DNA of 64,000 bases, taken from Hominenteromicrobium sp900549945 (GTDB lineage Bacteria; Bacillota; Clostridia; Oscillospirales; Acutalibacteraceae). A model generated the notes under the pieces. That model was not told where the DNA came from, searched no databases, and saw nothing but the letters and a program-made list of their open reading frames with translations. The DNA lies in the NCBI GenBank assembly GCA_902472305.1, contig CABRNK010000005.1, positions 50,425 through 114,424 of the forward strand. The letters run 5' to 3'. This document shows positions 16,966 to 25,292 of the stretch, one piece after another. Made by a program: the position numbers and the translations under genes. Every line of letters starts with the position of its first letter. The first letter of the stretch is position 1.

Positions 16966-18204
16966 TCAGAACAAATCCAGCATGAAGCACGGCTTCGCGT
17001 AAAACACGCCGCCGAACGGCGCCGCCGTATTGTGCACGGCAACGTCCGGCATCCACGCAAGAGACTGTGTGTCGCGCGCGCCGCAGATCAGCGCCGAAAA
17101 CGCGTTGATCGTCAGGGAAGCGTCGGGCTGCTCCTCCGTTTTTTCCACAAGATTTGCGCTGTTCGGTGCAAAAGTCAGCTTCCATGTGCCGGTATTTTCG
17201 GGGAGAATCGCATCCTCCACCGCGATGCGCACGCAGCCTGCGCCGCGGCAGCGGCAGTTTTCCAGCACGCGGCGCACATCGACGACGCGCAGCATGCCGT
17301 TCCAGAACATGCGGCAGGCCGCTTCGTTGTTCTCGCCGACGAGCGCGGAGAGGTCGATCTCGCGGCGCGTCATGAAGCGGATCTTGTCGTAATCCGCCGA
17401 AAAGGCCGATTTCGCAAAGAACAGCAGGCCGGAGAGGGCCTCCATGTCGCAGAACAGGAAGTCGTTTTCGTTGCCCGCGCCGAAGGTGTGGCAGCAGTCG
17501 AGCACGGCGCCCTCCGGCGTCTGCTTCTTGTGCGCGATCATCACGCCGCGCGGTGTGCCCGCGTCGCAGCGCCACACATAGACGTAACGCTGCTCATCCA
17601 TCAGATTCGCCTTTTCGAGGCCGGCGTCGTACCGATCGCGCACGACGGACATGTTGCAGTCCGCAAAGCAGGCGCTGTGCACCTCGAGCAGCGGGGAAAA
17701 ATCGCCGCCCGGGAAGATCTGCTCCACCGTGCCGCCGACGTCCTTCGGGCGGAGCGCCGAAAGCGGCAGCGTCCACTCGCGCGCCTCGGCCGCGGCCTCA
17801 TAGCCGAATTTGCGGTAATACTGCGTGCTGAACGGGAACAGATAGGAAAACGTGAAGCCGTTTTCGTACATATCGCGCAGCGAGGCCGTGATGCTCGCGC
17901 GGATCGCGCCCTTTCTGCGGTACGGCGGCAGCGTGGAAACGCCGCCCACGCCGCCGAGCTTGTATGTCCCGCCGTCGAAGCGGCAGGTATATTCCCGGCT
18001 GTTCACACAGCCGTACAGGATTTTTTCGTCGTCCGAAAACGAGCCGAAGCAGCGGTTGCGCGCCTGCTCGCGCTTTTCCTCCGCCGTCTTTTCGCGCTGC
18101 GCCTCCGTCTCGGCCTTTTCGATGTCGAAATTGCCCTCGAAAGCGACGGCCATCACCTGATCCCAGCGCCAGCTTTCCTCCGGCCTTAAAAGTCTTGTGA
18201 TCAT
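16966..18204 (-). CDS. Eis-like GNAT N-acetyltransferase
   Basis: A 412-residue protein with the three-part Eis layout: an N-terminal GNAT domain with the acetyl-CoA loop (VGGVSTLPPYRRKGA, the R/Q-x-x-G-x-G/A type), a central GNAT-like domain, and a C-terminal sterol-carrier-like domain. It ends in Phe, whose carboxylate would sit in the active site as in Eis. Eis proteins acetylate amines such as aminoglycosides or Lys residues; the natural substrate here is unknown. It is last in the minus-strand cluster cimA-murE-murF-coiled coil, 70 bases after its neighbour. Confidence 0.82.
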   Translation of the reverse strand: MITRLLRPEESWRWDQVMAVAFEGNFDIEKAETEAQREKTAEEKREQARNRCFGSFSDDEKILYGCVNSREYTCRFDGGTYKLGGVGGVSTLPPYRRKGAIRASITASLRDMYENGFTFSYLFPFSTQYYRKFGYEAAAEAREWTLPLSALRPKDVGGTVEQIFPGGDFSPLLEVHSACFADCNMSVVRDRYDAGLEKANLMDEQRYVYVWRCDAGTPRGVMIAHKKQTPEGAVLDCCHTFGAGNENDFLFCDMEALSGLLFFAKSAFSADYDKIRFMTRREIDLSALVGENNEAACRMFWNGMLRVVDVRRVLENCRCRGAGCVRIAVEDAILPENTGTWKLTFAPNSANLVEKTEEQPDASLTINAFSALICGARDTQSLAWMPDVAVHNTAAPFGGVFYAKPCFMLDLF

Positions 18205-18274
18205 TTTATCCTCCCAAAAGATTTCCCGGCCCGCCGCGCGCTCTGCATGGCGGGCGCCGTTTATTTCCCATATA

Positions 18275-19216
18275 TCAGCCGAGTACGAGCGCGTCCAGCT
18301 CCCCGCGCAGGCGCAGGGCCGTGCGCTCTGTTTCGTCCAGCATCGCGCTGAGGCGCTTCAACGCCTCGGCGATCTGCTTCCGCACCTGCTCCACCTGCGC
18401 CTTCGAACGGCCCACGCGGTCGAGCACCATCCATGCCGAAACAAAGTCGTCGAAAAAGAAGTCGGCAAAGCGCAGGAAGCCGTCCGCGCACACCTGCATA
18501 TCGGCGAATACCTTGACGTCCGAAAGCTCGGCGCTGAAACGGCGCAGCTGCACCTGCAGCATTTCGATCTGCTCCTGCGCGCTGTCGATCCGGTCGTGCT
18601 TGATGAAGTCCGTCACGAGCCCGCCGCCGACCAGATCCCACGTGCCCCAGCCTTCGGCGCTGTCCAGCGCGCCGAGCACCGATTCCGCAAGGCTCTGCGC
18701 GCGGCGGCCGGCCTCAATGGCCTCCTCCGCCTCGCGCTTCACATTGGCGCAGGCTGAAAGCTCGTTTTCAAGCCGGTCAATACGCTCCGCATCCGCGCCG
18801 CCCGCCATGAGGATCGCCTGCTTTTTCTGCTCGAGCGTCTCCGCATAGAGGCGCTCGCAGCCGGAAACTGCGCACAGCGCCTCTGCCGTGCGGCGCAGGT
18901 CCGCATCGAGGCTCTCGAGCTCGCGCACAGCCGCATCGTGCCGCACCGCGGCCTCCAGCGCCTCGCGCTCCTCGGCCGCGAGCTTTCCGGCCTTCTGCCC
19001 CGTCACCGCGTAAAAGAGCGCGGCGAGACTGCGGCGGTTCAGCCGGTCGACGTCGGCCTGCTCCGCATAGAGGCGGCGGCGCAGATCGCGCTCCTTCTCC
19101 TCGAGCGGCCCGCGCTGCTTCTGCAGGCTGCGCCGCCGCGCCTCAAGCTGGTTCTTCTGCGCCATCTGCTCCTGAAAAAGCCGGAGCTTTCGGTCAAATT
19201 CCTCCATCGCGTTCAT
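18275..19216 (-). CDS. Coiled-coil protein of unknown function
   Basis: A 313-residue protein, mostly alpha-helical. Residues about 1-180 are rich in Arg, Glu, Leu and Gln in heptad-like order, giving long coiled coils, and a distinct conserved-looking core WGTWDLVGGGLVTDFIKH lies in the middle, followed by more helix. No catalytic motif or signal peptide is visible. The start at 19216 follows AGGGAGG; an in-frame ATG far upstream would run into murF. It sits 59 bases after murF and is probably co-transcribed, so a link to wall synthesis is possible but unproven. Confidence 0.6.
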   Translation of the reverse strand: MNAMEEFDRKLRLFQEQMAQKNQLEARRRSLQKQRGPLEEKERDLRRRLYAEQADVDRLNRRSLAALFYAVTGQKAGKLAAEEREALEAAVRHDAAVRELESLDADLRRTAEALCAVSGCERLYAETLEQKKQAILMAGGADAERIDRLENELSACANVKREAEEAIEAGRRAQSLAESVLGALDSAEGWGTWDLVGGGLVTDFIKHDRIDSAQEQIEMLQVQLRRFSAELSDVKVFADMQVCADGFLRFADFFFDDFVSAWMVLDRVGRSKAQVEQVRKQIAEALKRLSAMLDETERTALRLRGELDALVLG

Positions 19217-19275
19217 TGCCGTCCTCCCTTTCCCCCGCGCCGCGCCGGCGCGTATTTCCGGTTTTTCCCGCCGGA

Positions 19276-20622
19276 TCAGCCGCCCGAAAGCGCGCGGATG
19301 ATCTCGTCCGTGTGCATGCTGCGCGAGCCCTTGCAGAGCACCGCGTCGCCCGGGCGCACCTGCGCCTTCAGGTAATCCGCGGCCTCCGCGTTCGTCGCGA
19401 ACCACACGCCGCCGGGGCCGAAGCCCTCGACAATGTGCTTTGCGAGCGGGCCGATGCCCACCGCGCAGTCCACGCCGTTTTCCCTCGCAAACGCGCCGGT
19501 CTCCCGGTGCCCCTGCACCGCGTAGTCGCCGAGCTCGAGCATATCGGCAAGCACAGCGTACCGTTTGCCCTGCACCTTGAGGTCGGCGAGGATCTTCAGC
19601 GCCGCGCGCATCGAATCCGGGCTCGCGTTGTATGTATCGTCGATCAGCGTCACGCCGCCCGCCTCGCGGATCTGCTGGCGCATCGCCGGCGGCTCATACT
19701 GCGCGACGGCGCGCACGGCCTTTTCAAGCGGCACGCCGACGGCGTCCGCCACCGCGAGCGCCGCGAGCGCGTTGCGCACGTTGTGCTCACCCGCCGCCGG
19801 CACGTAAACCGGCGTTTTGCAGCCGCCGTGCACGCAGGTAAAGCGCGTGCCGCAGGCGTCCGCATCGAGCTCCACCGCCCGCCAGCCGCAGTTCTCGCCG
19901 AGGCCGAACCGCACGATCTGCTTTTCCGGCGTGCTCTCAAGCGCCCCGAGCAGGTCGTCGTCGCCGTTGACAAACACCTTGCCGCCCGCCGGCAGGTAAT
20001 CCGCGATGCGGAATTTTTCCGCGAGGATGTTCCCGCGCGTTTTCATAAACTCGATGTGCGAGACGCCGATGTTCGTTATCACCGCGGCGGTCGGCTTTGC
20101 GACGCGCGCGATGCGCGCCATCTCGCCGGGCATGCTGACGCCCATCTCGACGACCGCGGCCTCGTCCTCCGGCGCGATGCGCAGCACCGTCATCGGCAGG
20201 CCGATCTGGCTGTTCGCGTTGCCGGCCGTTTTCATCGTCCTAAGCCCCGCCGAAACAGCCAGCGCGACCATCTCCTTCGTCGTCGTCTTGCCCACACTGC
20301 CCGTGATGCCGATCACCGGGATCGAGAAGCGCTCGCGGTAGCACGCCGCGACCCTTTGCAGCGCCGCGCGCGAATCGGCTACGTAGACGACCGGGCCTGC
20401 CGGATCTTCGAGGATCGCCTCCGAAAACGTCGCCGCCGCGCCCGCCGCAAACACCTGCGGGATAAAGCGGTGCGCGTCTGTTTTCTCGCCGCGGATCGGC
20501 ACAAACATTTTGCCCGGCTGCGTCTCGCGGCTGTCCGTATAAAAGGCCGTAACCGCCGCGCTGCCGTCGCCCTCGAGGCGGCCGCCGCAGAGCGCGGCGA
20601 TTTCTGCCACTGTCATTTTCAT
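19276..20622 (-). CDS. murF: UDP-MurNAc-tripeptide--D-Ala-D-Ala ligase
   Basis: A 448-residue cytoplasmic Mur ligase that adds D-Ala-D-Ala to the UDP-MurNAc-tripeptide. Seen: the N-terminal substrate domain with TDSRETQPGKMFVPIRG, the ATP-binding loop GITGSVGKTTTKEM, and the C-terminal segment DDTYNASPDSM typical of MurF. The start at 20622 has AGGTGG six bases upstream; an in-frame ATG at 20697 does not. It follows murE after 84 bases on the same strand, so the two ligases are probably one transcript. Confidence 0.95.
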   Translation of the reverse strand: MKMTVAEIAALCGGRLEGDGSAAVTAFYTDSRETQPGKMFVPIRGEKTDAHRFIPQVFAAGAAATFSEAILEDPAGPVVYVADSRAALQRVAACYRERFSIPVIGITGSVGKTTTKEMVALAVSAGLRTMKTAGNANSQIGLPMTVLRIAPEDEAAVVEMGVSMPGEMARIARVAKPTAAVITNIGVSHIEFMKTRGNILAEKFRIADYLPAGGKVFVNGDDDLLGALESTPEKQIVRFGLGENCGWRAVELDADACGTRFTCVHGGCKTPVYVPAAGEHNVRNALAALAVADAVGVPLEKAVRAVAQYEPPAMRQQIREAGGVTLIDDTYNASPDSMRAALKILADLKVQGKRYAVLADMLELGDYAVQGHRETGAFARENGVDCAVGIGPLAKHIVEGFGPGGVWFATNAEAADYLKAQVRPGDAVLCKGSRSMHTDEIIRALSGG

Positions 20623-20706
20623 TTCAGTCCACCTGTCCTTTCCAGGCGGCGCCCATGCCGGCGGAAATTCCCGCGCCGCAGGGCCGCCCGAAGCCAAGGG
20701 CGCGGA

Positions 20707-22176
20707 TCACTCCGCGCCGTCTCCCGTTTTCAGCGATGCGAGGATCTCGCGGATCACGACGCGCTCGTCAAACGGGTGCTTCACGCCCTCGATCTCCTGA
20801 TAATCCTCGTGGCCCTTGCCGGCCAGCACAACGATGTCGCCGGGCCGCGCGTTTTCGATGCACCAGCGGATCGCCTCGCGGCGGTCGGGGATCGTGACGT
20901 ATTCGCCGTTCGTCTTGTGCATGCCGGCCTTGATGTCCTTGATGATGTCGAGCACGTTTTCATAGCGGGAATTATCCGCCGTAATGACCGAGAGGTCGGC
21001 AAGCCTGCCGCTCGCCTCGCCCATTTCGAAGCGGCGCACCTTCGGGCGGTTGCCGCCCGCGCCGAACATGCACACGAGCCGCTTCGGGTGATATGCGCGC
21101 AGGGTTTTCAGCATGCTTTCCATGCTGACCGCGTTGTGCGCGTAGTCGATAAGCAGCGTGAAATCGCCGGGCATCTCTACCGGCTCCATACGGCCCTTCA
21201 CCTTCACCGCGCGCAGGCCGGCCTGCATCGCCGCGTCCGGCACATCGAGCAGGCTGCACGCCGCAATGGCGCACAGCGCGTTGTACACGTTGAACTTGCC
21301 GGGAATCGCGACGTCCGCCGTGAAATTCCGCCGGCCGGAGACGGAAAAACGCACGCCGAGAAAGCTCGGCGTCGTGACGAGCTCGGCGCCGTGCGCGACC
21401 AGATCGGCCGTTTCGCCGTAGCCGTACGTGGTGAGCGCACAGGTATGCCCCTGCACAATACCCTGCCAGCTCGCGTCGTCAATGTTGATAACGCCGGTGC
21501 GGCACATGCGGAACAGCAGGCTTTTGCAGGCCATGTACTCCGCCATGTCCCTGTGCTCCACGCCGCCGATGTGATCCTCGGAAAAGTTCGTAAAGAGGCC
21601 GAGGTCGAACGTGAAGCCCGCCACGCGGCGGTCGCGCAGGCCGATTGAGGAAACCTCCATCACGCAGGCCGCGCAGCCCGCGTCCGCCATCTCGCGCAGG
21701 TATTTCTGCACCTCGTAGCTCTCGGGCGTCGTGTTTTCGGTCTGGAACAGCCGGTCGCCGTACAGCACGCCGATCGTGCCGATCACGCCGGTTTTGCGCC
21801 CGGCGGCCTCGAGCATCGACCGCAGCATGAACGCGGTCGTCGTCTTTCCCTTCGTGCCCGTGATGCCGATCATCGTCAGGTCCCGCGCCGGGTGGCCGAA
21901 AAATTCGGCGCTGAGCAGCGCGAGCGCAAGCCGCGTGTTCTCCGTCAGGATGACCGGCGCCGCGGCCTCCACCGGCTCCTCGGCGAGAATCGCCGCGGCG
22001 CCCTTCTCCGCCGCCATCGCGGCGTAGCGGTGGCCGTCTGCGCTCGCGCCGCGCAGGCAGACGAACAGGCAGCCCGGCACGGCCTTTCTCGAATCGTAGA
22101 CAATGTCGCAGATCTCGAGCTCCGGCACGCTTTCGGCCGTGTATTCAATCGCGGAAAGCAGTTGTTTCAGTTTCAT
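20707..22176 (-). CDS. murE: UDP-MurNAc-L-Ala-D-Glu--diaminopimelate ligase
   Basis: A 489-residue Mur ligase adding the third amino acid of the stem peptide. ATP loop GITGTKGKTTTAFML and substrate motif YDSRKAVPGCLFVC are present. The specificity motif reads DNSR (in ADNSRYEN) where DAP-adding enzymes usually have DNPR; the Arg that reads the DAP carboxylate is kept, so meso-DAP is likely. The start at 22176 (MKLKQLLSAIE) is chosen from homology and an AAAGGA site; an upstream in-frame start at 22263 adds an Arg/Ala-rich extension. Confidence 0.94.
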   Translation of the reverse strand: MKLKQLLSAIEYTAESVPELEICDIVYDSRKAVPGCLFVCLRGASADGHRYAAMAAEKGAAAILAEEPVEAAAPVILTENTRLALALLSAEFFGHPARDLTMIGITGTKGKTTTAFMLRSMLEAAGRKTGVIGTIGVLYGDRLFQTENTTPESYEVQKYLREMADAGCAACVMEVSSIGLRDRRVAGFTFDLGLFTNFSEDHIGGVEHRDMAEYMACKSLLFRMCRTGVINIDDASWQGIVQGHTCALTTYGYGETADLVAHGAELVTTPSFLGVRFSVSGRRNFTADVAIPGKFNVYNALCAIAACSLLDVPDAAMQAGLRAVKVKGRMEPVEMPGDFTLLIDYAHNAVSMESMLKTLRAYHPKRLVCMFGAGGNRPKVRRFEMGEASGRLADLSVITADNSRYENVLDIIKDIKAGMHKTNGEYVTIPDRREAIRWCIENARPGDIVVLAGKGHEDYQEIEGVKHPFDERVVIREILASLKTGDGAE

Positions 22177-22275
22177 AGCGTAAGTTATCCTTTCTGCGGA
22201 AGCTGCGCCGCGCGCCGCGGGACGGCCGTCCCGCAAAGCACGCGCGCAGAAATTTTTGTTCAAAGCCCCGGCGCC

Positions 22276-23871
22276 TTACGCGCCCGCGGGCGCGGGCCGC
22301 GCGCCGGTTTTCAGAAGCAGGTATTCGACGGAATCCTGAAGCGCCTGAAAGCTCGCGTCCACCACGTCGCCGGAGACGCCGACGGTCGTGAACGTACCCG
22401 CGCCGTCCGTCGAGGTGATCAGCACGCGCACGCGCGAGGCCGTCGCGCTGCCGCCGTCGAGCACGCGCACCTTGTAGTCGGTCAGCTTGACGCGGTTCAG
22501 CACCGGGTAAAACAGGCCGAGCGCCTTGCGCAGCGCGGTGTCGAGCGCGTTGACCGGGCCGTTGCCCTCGCCCGCCACGAGCCGTACCTCCTCGCCGACG
22601 CGCACCTTGACCATGGCGCTCGCGCCGGCCTCCTCACCCGCGCCCGCACCGGAATAGATCTTGTAGTATTTCAGCTCGAAATACGGGTCGTAAAGCCCCA
22701 TCAGCCGGCGCACGAGCAGTTCAAAGCTCGCGTCGGCCCCCTCGAACTGGTAGCCCGCCATCTCGAGCCGCTTGATCTCTCCGAGGATGCGCTCAGTCTC
22801 CGCGGAATGCACGGCGAGCGCGGGCAGAATCTGCTTGACACGCTCGAACACGACAGCGCGGCCGCTGATCTCCGAGGTCGGGAACCGCCGCTTGTTGCCG
22901 ACGAGGAATGGGTCGACATGCTCGAACGACCGCGGCGCCTTGATGACGCCGTCCGCGTGCATGCCCGCTTTGTGGGCAAACGCGTGGCTGCCGATATACG
23001 GCGCGCCGGCAGGCACCTCGAGGTTCGCGATCGCCGCGAGCTCGTGCGCATAGCGCGTCAAAAGCGCGATGTTCTCCTGCGGGATGCACGGCACGCCGCG
23101 CTTAATCTGCAAATTCGCGATGATTGCCGAGAGGTTCGCATTGCCGCACCGCTCGCCGAAGCCGAGGAACGTACCCTGCACCTGCTTTGCCCCGGCCGCG
23201 ACGGCGACAATGCTGTTTGCGACCGCCATGCCGCAGTCATCGTGAAAGTGCACCGAGACGGGCACGCCGAGGTGCGCCGCGGCATAGCCGACGATGTGCT
23301 TTGCGTCCTCGGGAAACACGCCGCCGTTCGTGTCGCACAGGCAGACGGTCTCCGCGCCGCCCTCGACCGCCGCCTGCACCGCACGCATCGCAAAGGCGCG
23401 GTCGTCGAGAAAGCCGTCGAAAAAATGCTCGGCGTCGAAGATCACGCGCCGCCCGTTTTCCCGGAGGAAGCGCACGCTCTCGCGGATCATGCGCAGGTTC
23501 TCGGCCTCGGTCGTCTCGAGCACGTGGTCGACGTGGAAGCGCCAGCATTTGCCGAACACCACGCAGGTTTCCGTGCCGCTCTCGAGCAGCGCGCGCAGGC
23601 TGCCGTCCACCTCCGGCGCGCAGCCCTTGCGGCAGGTGCTGCCAAAGGAGGCGAGCTTTGCCCTGCGCAGCGTGAGTCGCGCCGCGCGCTCAAAAAACGC
23701 CAGATCCTTTGGGTTTGAGCCCGGATTGCCGGCCTCGATGTAATCGACGCCGAGCCGGTCGAGCAGCCGCACGATTTGAAGCTTATCCTCGACCGAAAAG
23801 GAGATCCCCTTGCCCTGCGCGCCGTCCCGCAGGGTGGAGTCAAAAATCGATACGCCCTCCGCCTTCATCAT
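22276..23871 (-). CDS. cimA: (R)-citramalate synthase
   Basis: A 531-residue enzyme of the LeuA/HMGL-like family. The FDSTLRDGAQ start holds the catalytic Arg and metal-binding Asp; HFHDDCG and similar metal-binding histidine segments follow; the C-terminal 130 residues form the LeuA-type regulatory domain. CimA condenses acetyl-CoA and pyruvate to citramalate, opening the threonine-independent isoleucine route. The length and the LCDTNGG segment fit CimA better than LeuA. Its neighbours are murE/murF, not leuCD or ilv genes. It is driven by the consensus promoter at 23996-24024. Confidence 0.88.
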   Translation of the reverse strand: MMKAEGVSIFDSTLRDGAQGKGISFSVEDKLQIVRLLDRLGVDYIEAGNPGSNPKDLAFFERAARLTLRRAKLASFGSTCRKGCAPEVDGSLRALLESGTETCVVFGKCWRFHVDHVLETTEAENLRMIRESVRFLRENGRRVIFDAEHFFDGFLDDRAFAMRAVQAAVEGGAETVCLCDTNGGVFPEDAKHIVGYAAAHLGVPVSVHFHDDCGMAVANSIVAVAAGAKQVQGTFLGFGERCGNANLSAIIANLQIKRGVPCIPQENIALLTRYAHELAAIANLEVPAGAPYIGSHAFAHKAGMHADGVIKAPRSFEHVDPFLVGNKRRFPTSEISGRAVVFERVKQILPALAVHSAETERILGEIKRLEMAGYQFEGADASFELLVRRLMGLYDPYFELKYYKIYSGAGAGEEAGASAMVKVRVGEEVRLVAGEGNGPVNALDTALRKALGLFYPVLNRVKLTDYKVRVLDGGSATASRVRVLITSTDGAGTFTTVGVSGDVVDASFQALQDSVEYLLLKTGARPAPAGA

Positions 23872-23995
23872 CCTTCACCGCGCCCCCCGTATGGCGGGCG
23901 CCCTCCTTTCTTCCGGTCCGCAGCGCGGCCGGCCCGCTTTGAGGCCTGCCGCGGGGCCGCACGCACGCCGGCCCGCAAGGCCATAATATGGCTCT

Positions 23996-24024
23996 ATTAT
24001 ATCGCCAATACGCGGCGGTGTCAA
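23996..24024 (-). promoter_or_regulatory. Consensus sigma-A promoter of the cimA-mur cluster
   Basis: On the minus strand TTGACA and TATAAT, both perfect, are spaced by 17 bases. This strong promoter lies about 125 bases upstream of cimA and may drive cimA, murE, murF and the two following genes. Confidence 0.85.
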
Positions 24025-24027
24025 AGA

Positions 24028-24071
24028 AAAAAGCGGGCGGTGCGCAGAAGCCTGCACATCCGCCCGCTTTG
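24028..24071 (-). terminator. Intrinsic terminator of the membrane-anchored protein gene
   Basis: On the minus strand AAAGCGGGCGG pairs with CCGCCCGCTTT across a GC-containing loop, followed by T residues. It separates the 24076-24813 gene from the cimA promoter. Confidence 0.8.
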
Positions 24072-24075
24072 CGGC

Positions 24076-24813
24076 TTATTCCGCCGCTGCTCCGGTTTTT
24101 TCGTCATTTTTCAGGCGCTCGAACATCGCGATGCTGTCCTGCCTGTATTCGACCTTCTCCGCCTTCTCGAAAGCCGTGCCGTCTTCGGCGCGGACCGCCA
24201 CCTTGAGCTTGCCGAGCACGTTCATCACCGTCTCGATACTGCCCTCCTCCGCGTAATGGTTGAGCTCCAAGTTGCTGAGCCCCGCCATATCCGAGAAGAG
24301 CACGTACGCCTCGTCCGAACCGTCCACAGGGGCGAAGAAGCCCTCCATATCGTTGTTGTCGAGGTATTCGTAGCTCGCGTCATCGTAGATGAAAATGATG
24401 CTGTCCGCATTGCTCGCATCGGCCGCAAATTTAACAAAGGAGGCCTGAAGCTGCGCCGCGTCGTAATCCGTCGTGCCGTCCGTCGAGAACTGGTAGTATT
24501 GCAGTGCGACGGCCACCTCGCCGTCGCCGTTGCGGTCGTCGGCGTACTGCTCGAGGTGCTCCTCGAGGTCGAGCTGCAAATCGACCGGCAGCATGTATTC
24601 CGTCATAATCGCGACGTAATAATCCGGGTTCTCCTTCGAGACGAACGACCAGATGACCGAGGCCGCAAAAATCACGGCTATAATGCCGACGATCAGGTGC
24701 ACCTTGTGGTAAAACCACCAGTTCTGCCGCTTCTCCTTGCCCGTGGTTGGCGTGATCGGATTTTGGTGGATGGTGTCCTCCGTATCCTCCAGCAGGTAGC
24801 GCTCTCTTGCCAT
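24076..24813 (-). CDS. Single-pass membrane-anchored protein of unknown function
   Basis: A 245-residue protein: residues 1-37 are polar with a basic stretch before the membrane, residues about 38-60 form one transmembrane helix (VHLIVGIIAVIFAASVIWSF), and the remainder is an acidic extracellular domain. This topology is common among hypothetical proteins of Clostridia, but I recognise no named family. It is flanked by terminators on both sides, so it is monocistronic. Confidence 0.6.
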   Translation of the reverse strand: MARERYLLEDTEDTIHQNPITPTTGKEKRQNWWFYHKVHLIVGIIAVIFAASVIWSFVSKENPDYYVAIMTEYMLPVDLQLDLEEHLEQYADDRNGDGEVAVALQYYQFSTDGTTDYDAAQLQASFVKFAADASNADSIIFIYDDASYEYLDNNDMEGFFAPVDGSDEAYVLFSDMAGLSNLELNHYAEEGSIETVMNVLGKLKVAVRAEDGTAFEKAEKVEYRQDSIAMFERLKNDEKTGAAAE

Positions 24814-24961
24814 ATAAAACTCCCGTCCCGTTCATGCTTAAGATTTTTGTAAGAAATTCTGCCGTTTATTATAGAAAATGATTCTTACCGGAAAAATAAT
24901 GCCGTATGAACAGTTTGTAAAATATATACAGAAAAATTTCTCCGGCACGGCGCACGCACCC

Positions 24962-25021
24962 CAAAAAGCCATCCGCCCGCCGCGCCCCCTGCTTTTCGGG
25001 GCGTGCGGCAGGCGGATGCTT
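24962..25021 (-). terminator. Intrinsic terminator of copA
   Basis: A long GC-rich stem on the minus strand (GCATCCGCCTGCCGC pairing with GCGGCGGGCGGATGGC, with mismatches) followed by TTTTT. Confidence 0.8.
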
Positions 25022-25088
25022 CGATCTGTATGAAATGCCGTTACTTGTTATTGTAACACGAAATCAGGCGGTGTCAACTGTTTTCGGC

Positions 25089-25292
25089 TCAGCCGACGAC
25101 CTCGTAGCCCTGATCCTCCACGGCCTTTTTGAGCACATCGTCCGAAATGTCCGCATTCAGCTTGAGAACGGCCGTGCCTGCTTCGTGGCTGACGACGGCC
25201 TCGTCGACCTGCGGCAGCGCCTCAAGGCACTTCTTAACTCTACCCTCGCAGTGCGCGCACATCATGCCCTTGATTTTCATTGTTTTTTCCAT
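25089..25292 (-). other. copZ: Possible internal translation start producing free CopZ-like chaperone
   Basis: Within copA and in frame, ATG 25292 is preceded by GAAGGAGACAGAAACC, a Shine-Dalgarno sequence nine bases away, as good as those of true genes here. Translation from it would yield a 67-residue protein with the GMMCAHC copper site, the normal size of CopZ. The arrangement suggests either a recent loss of the copA stop codon or one gene that makes two products. It is not proven that the internal site is used. Confidence 0.5.

Noticed and set aside
19216..21648. 810-codon plus-strand frame opposite murE/murF
   Set aside because: Shadow of two clear Mur ligase genes; composition dominated by Arg, Ala and His.
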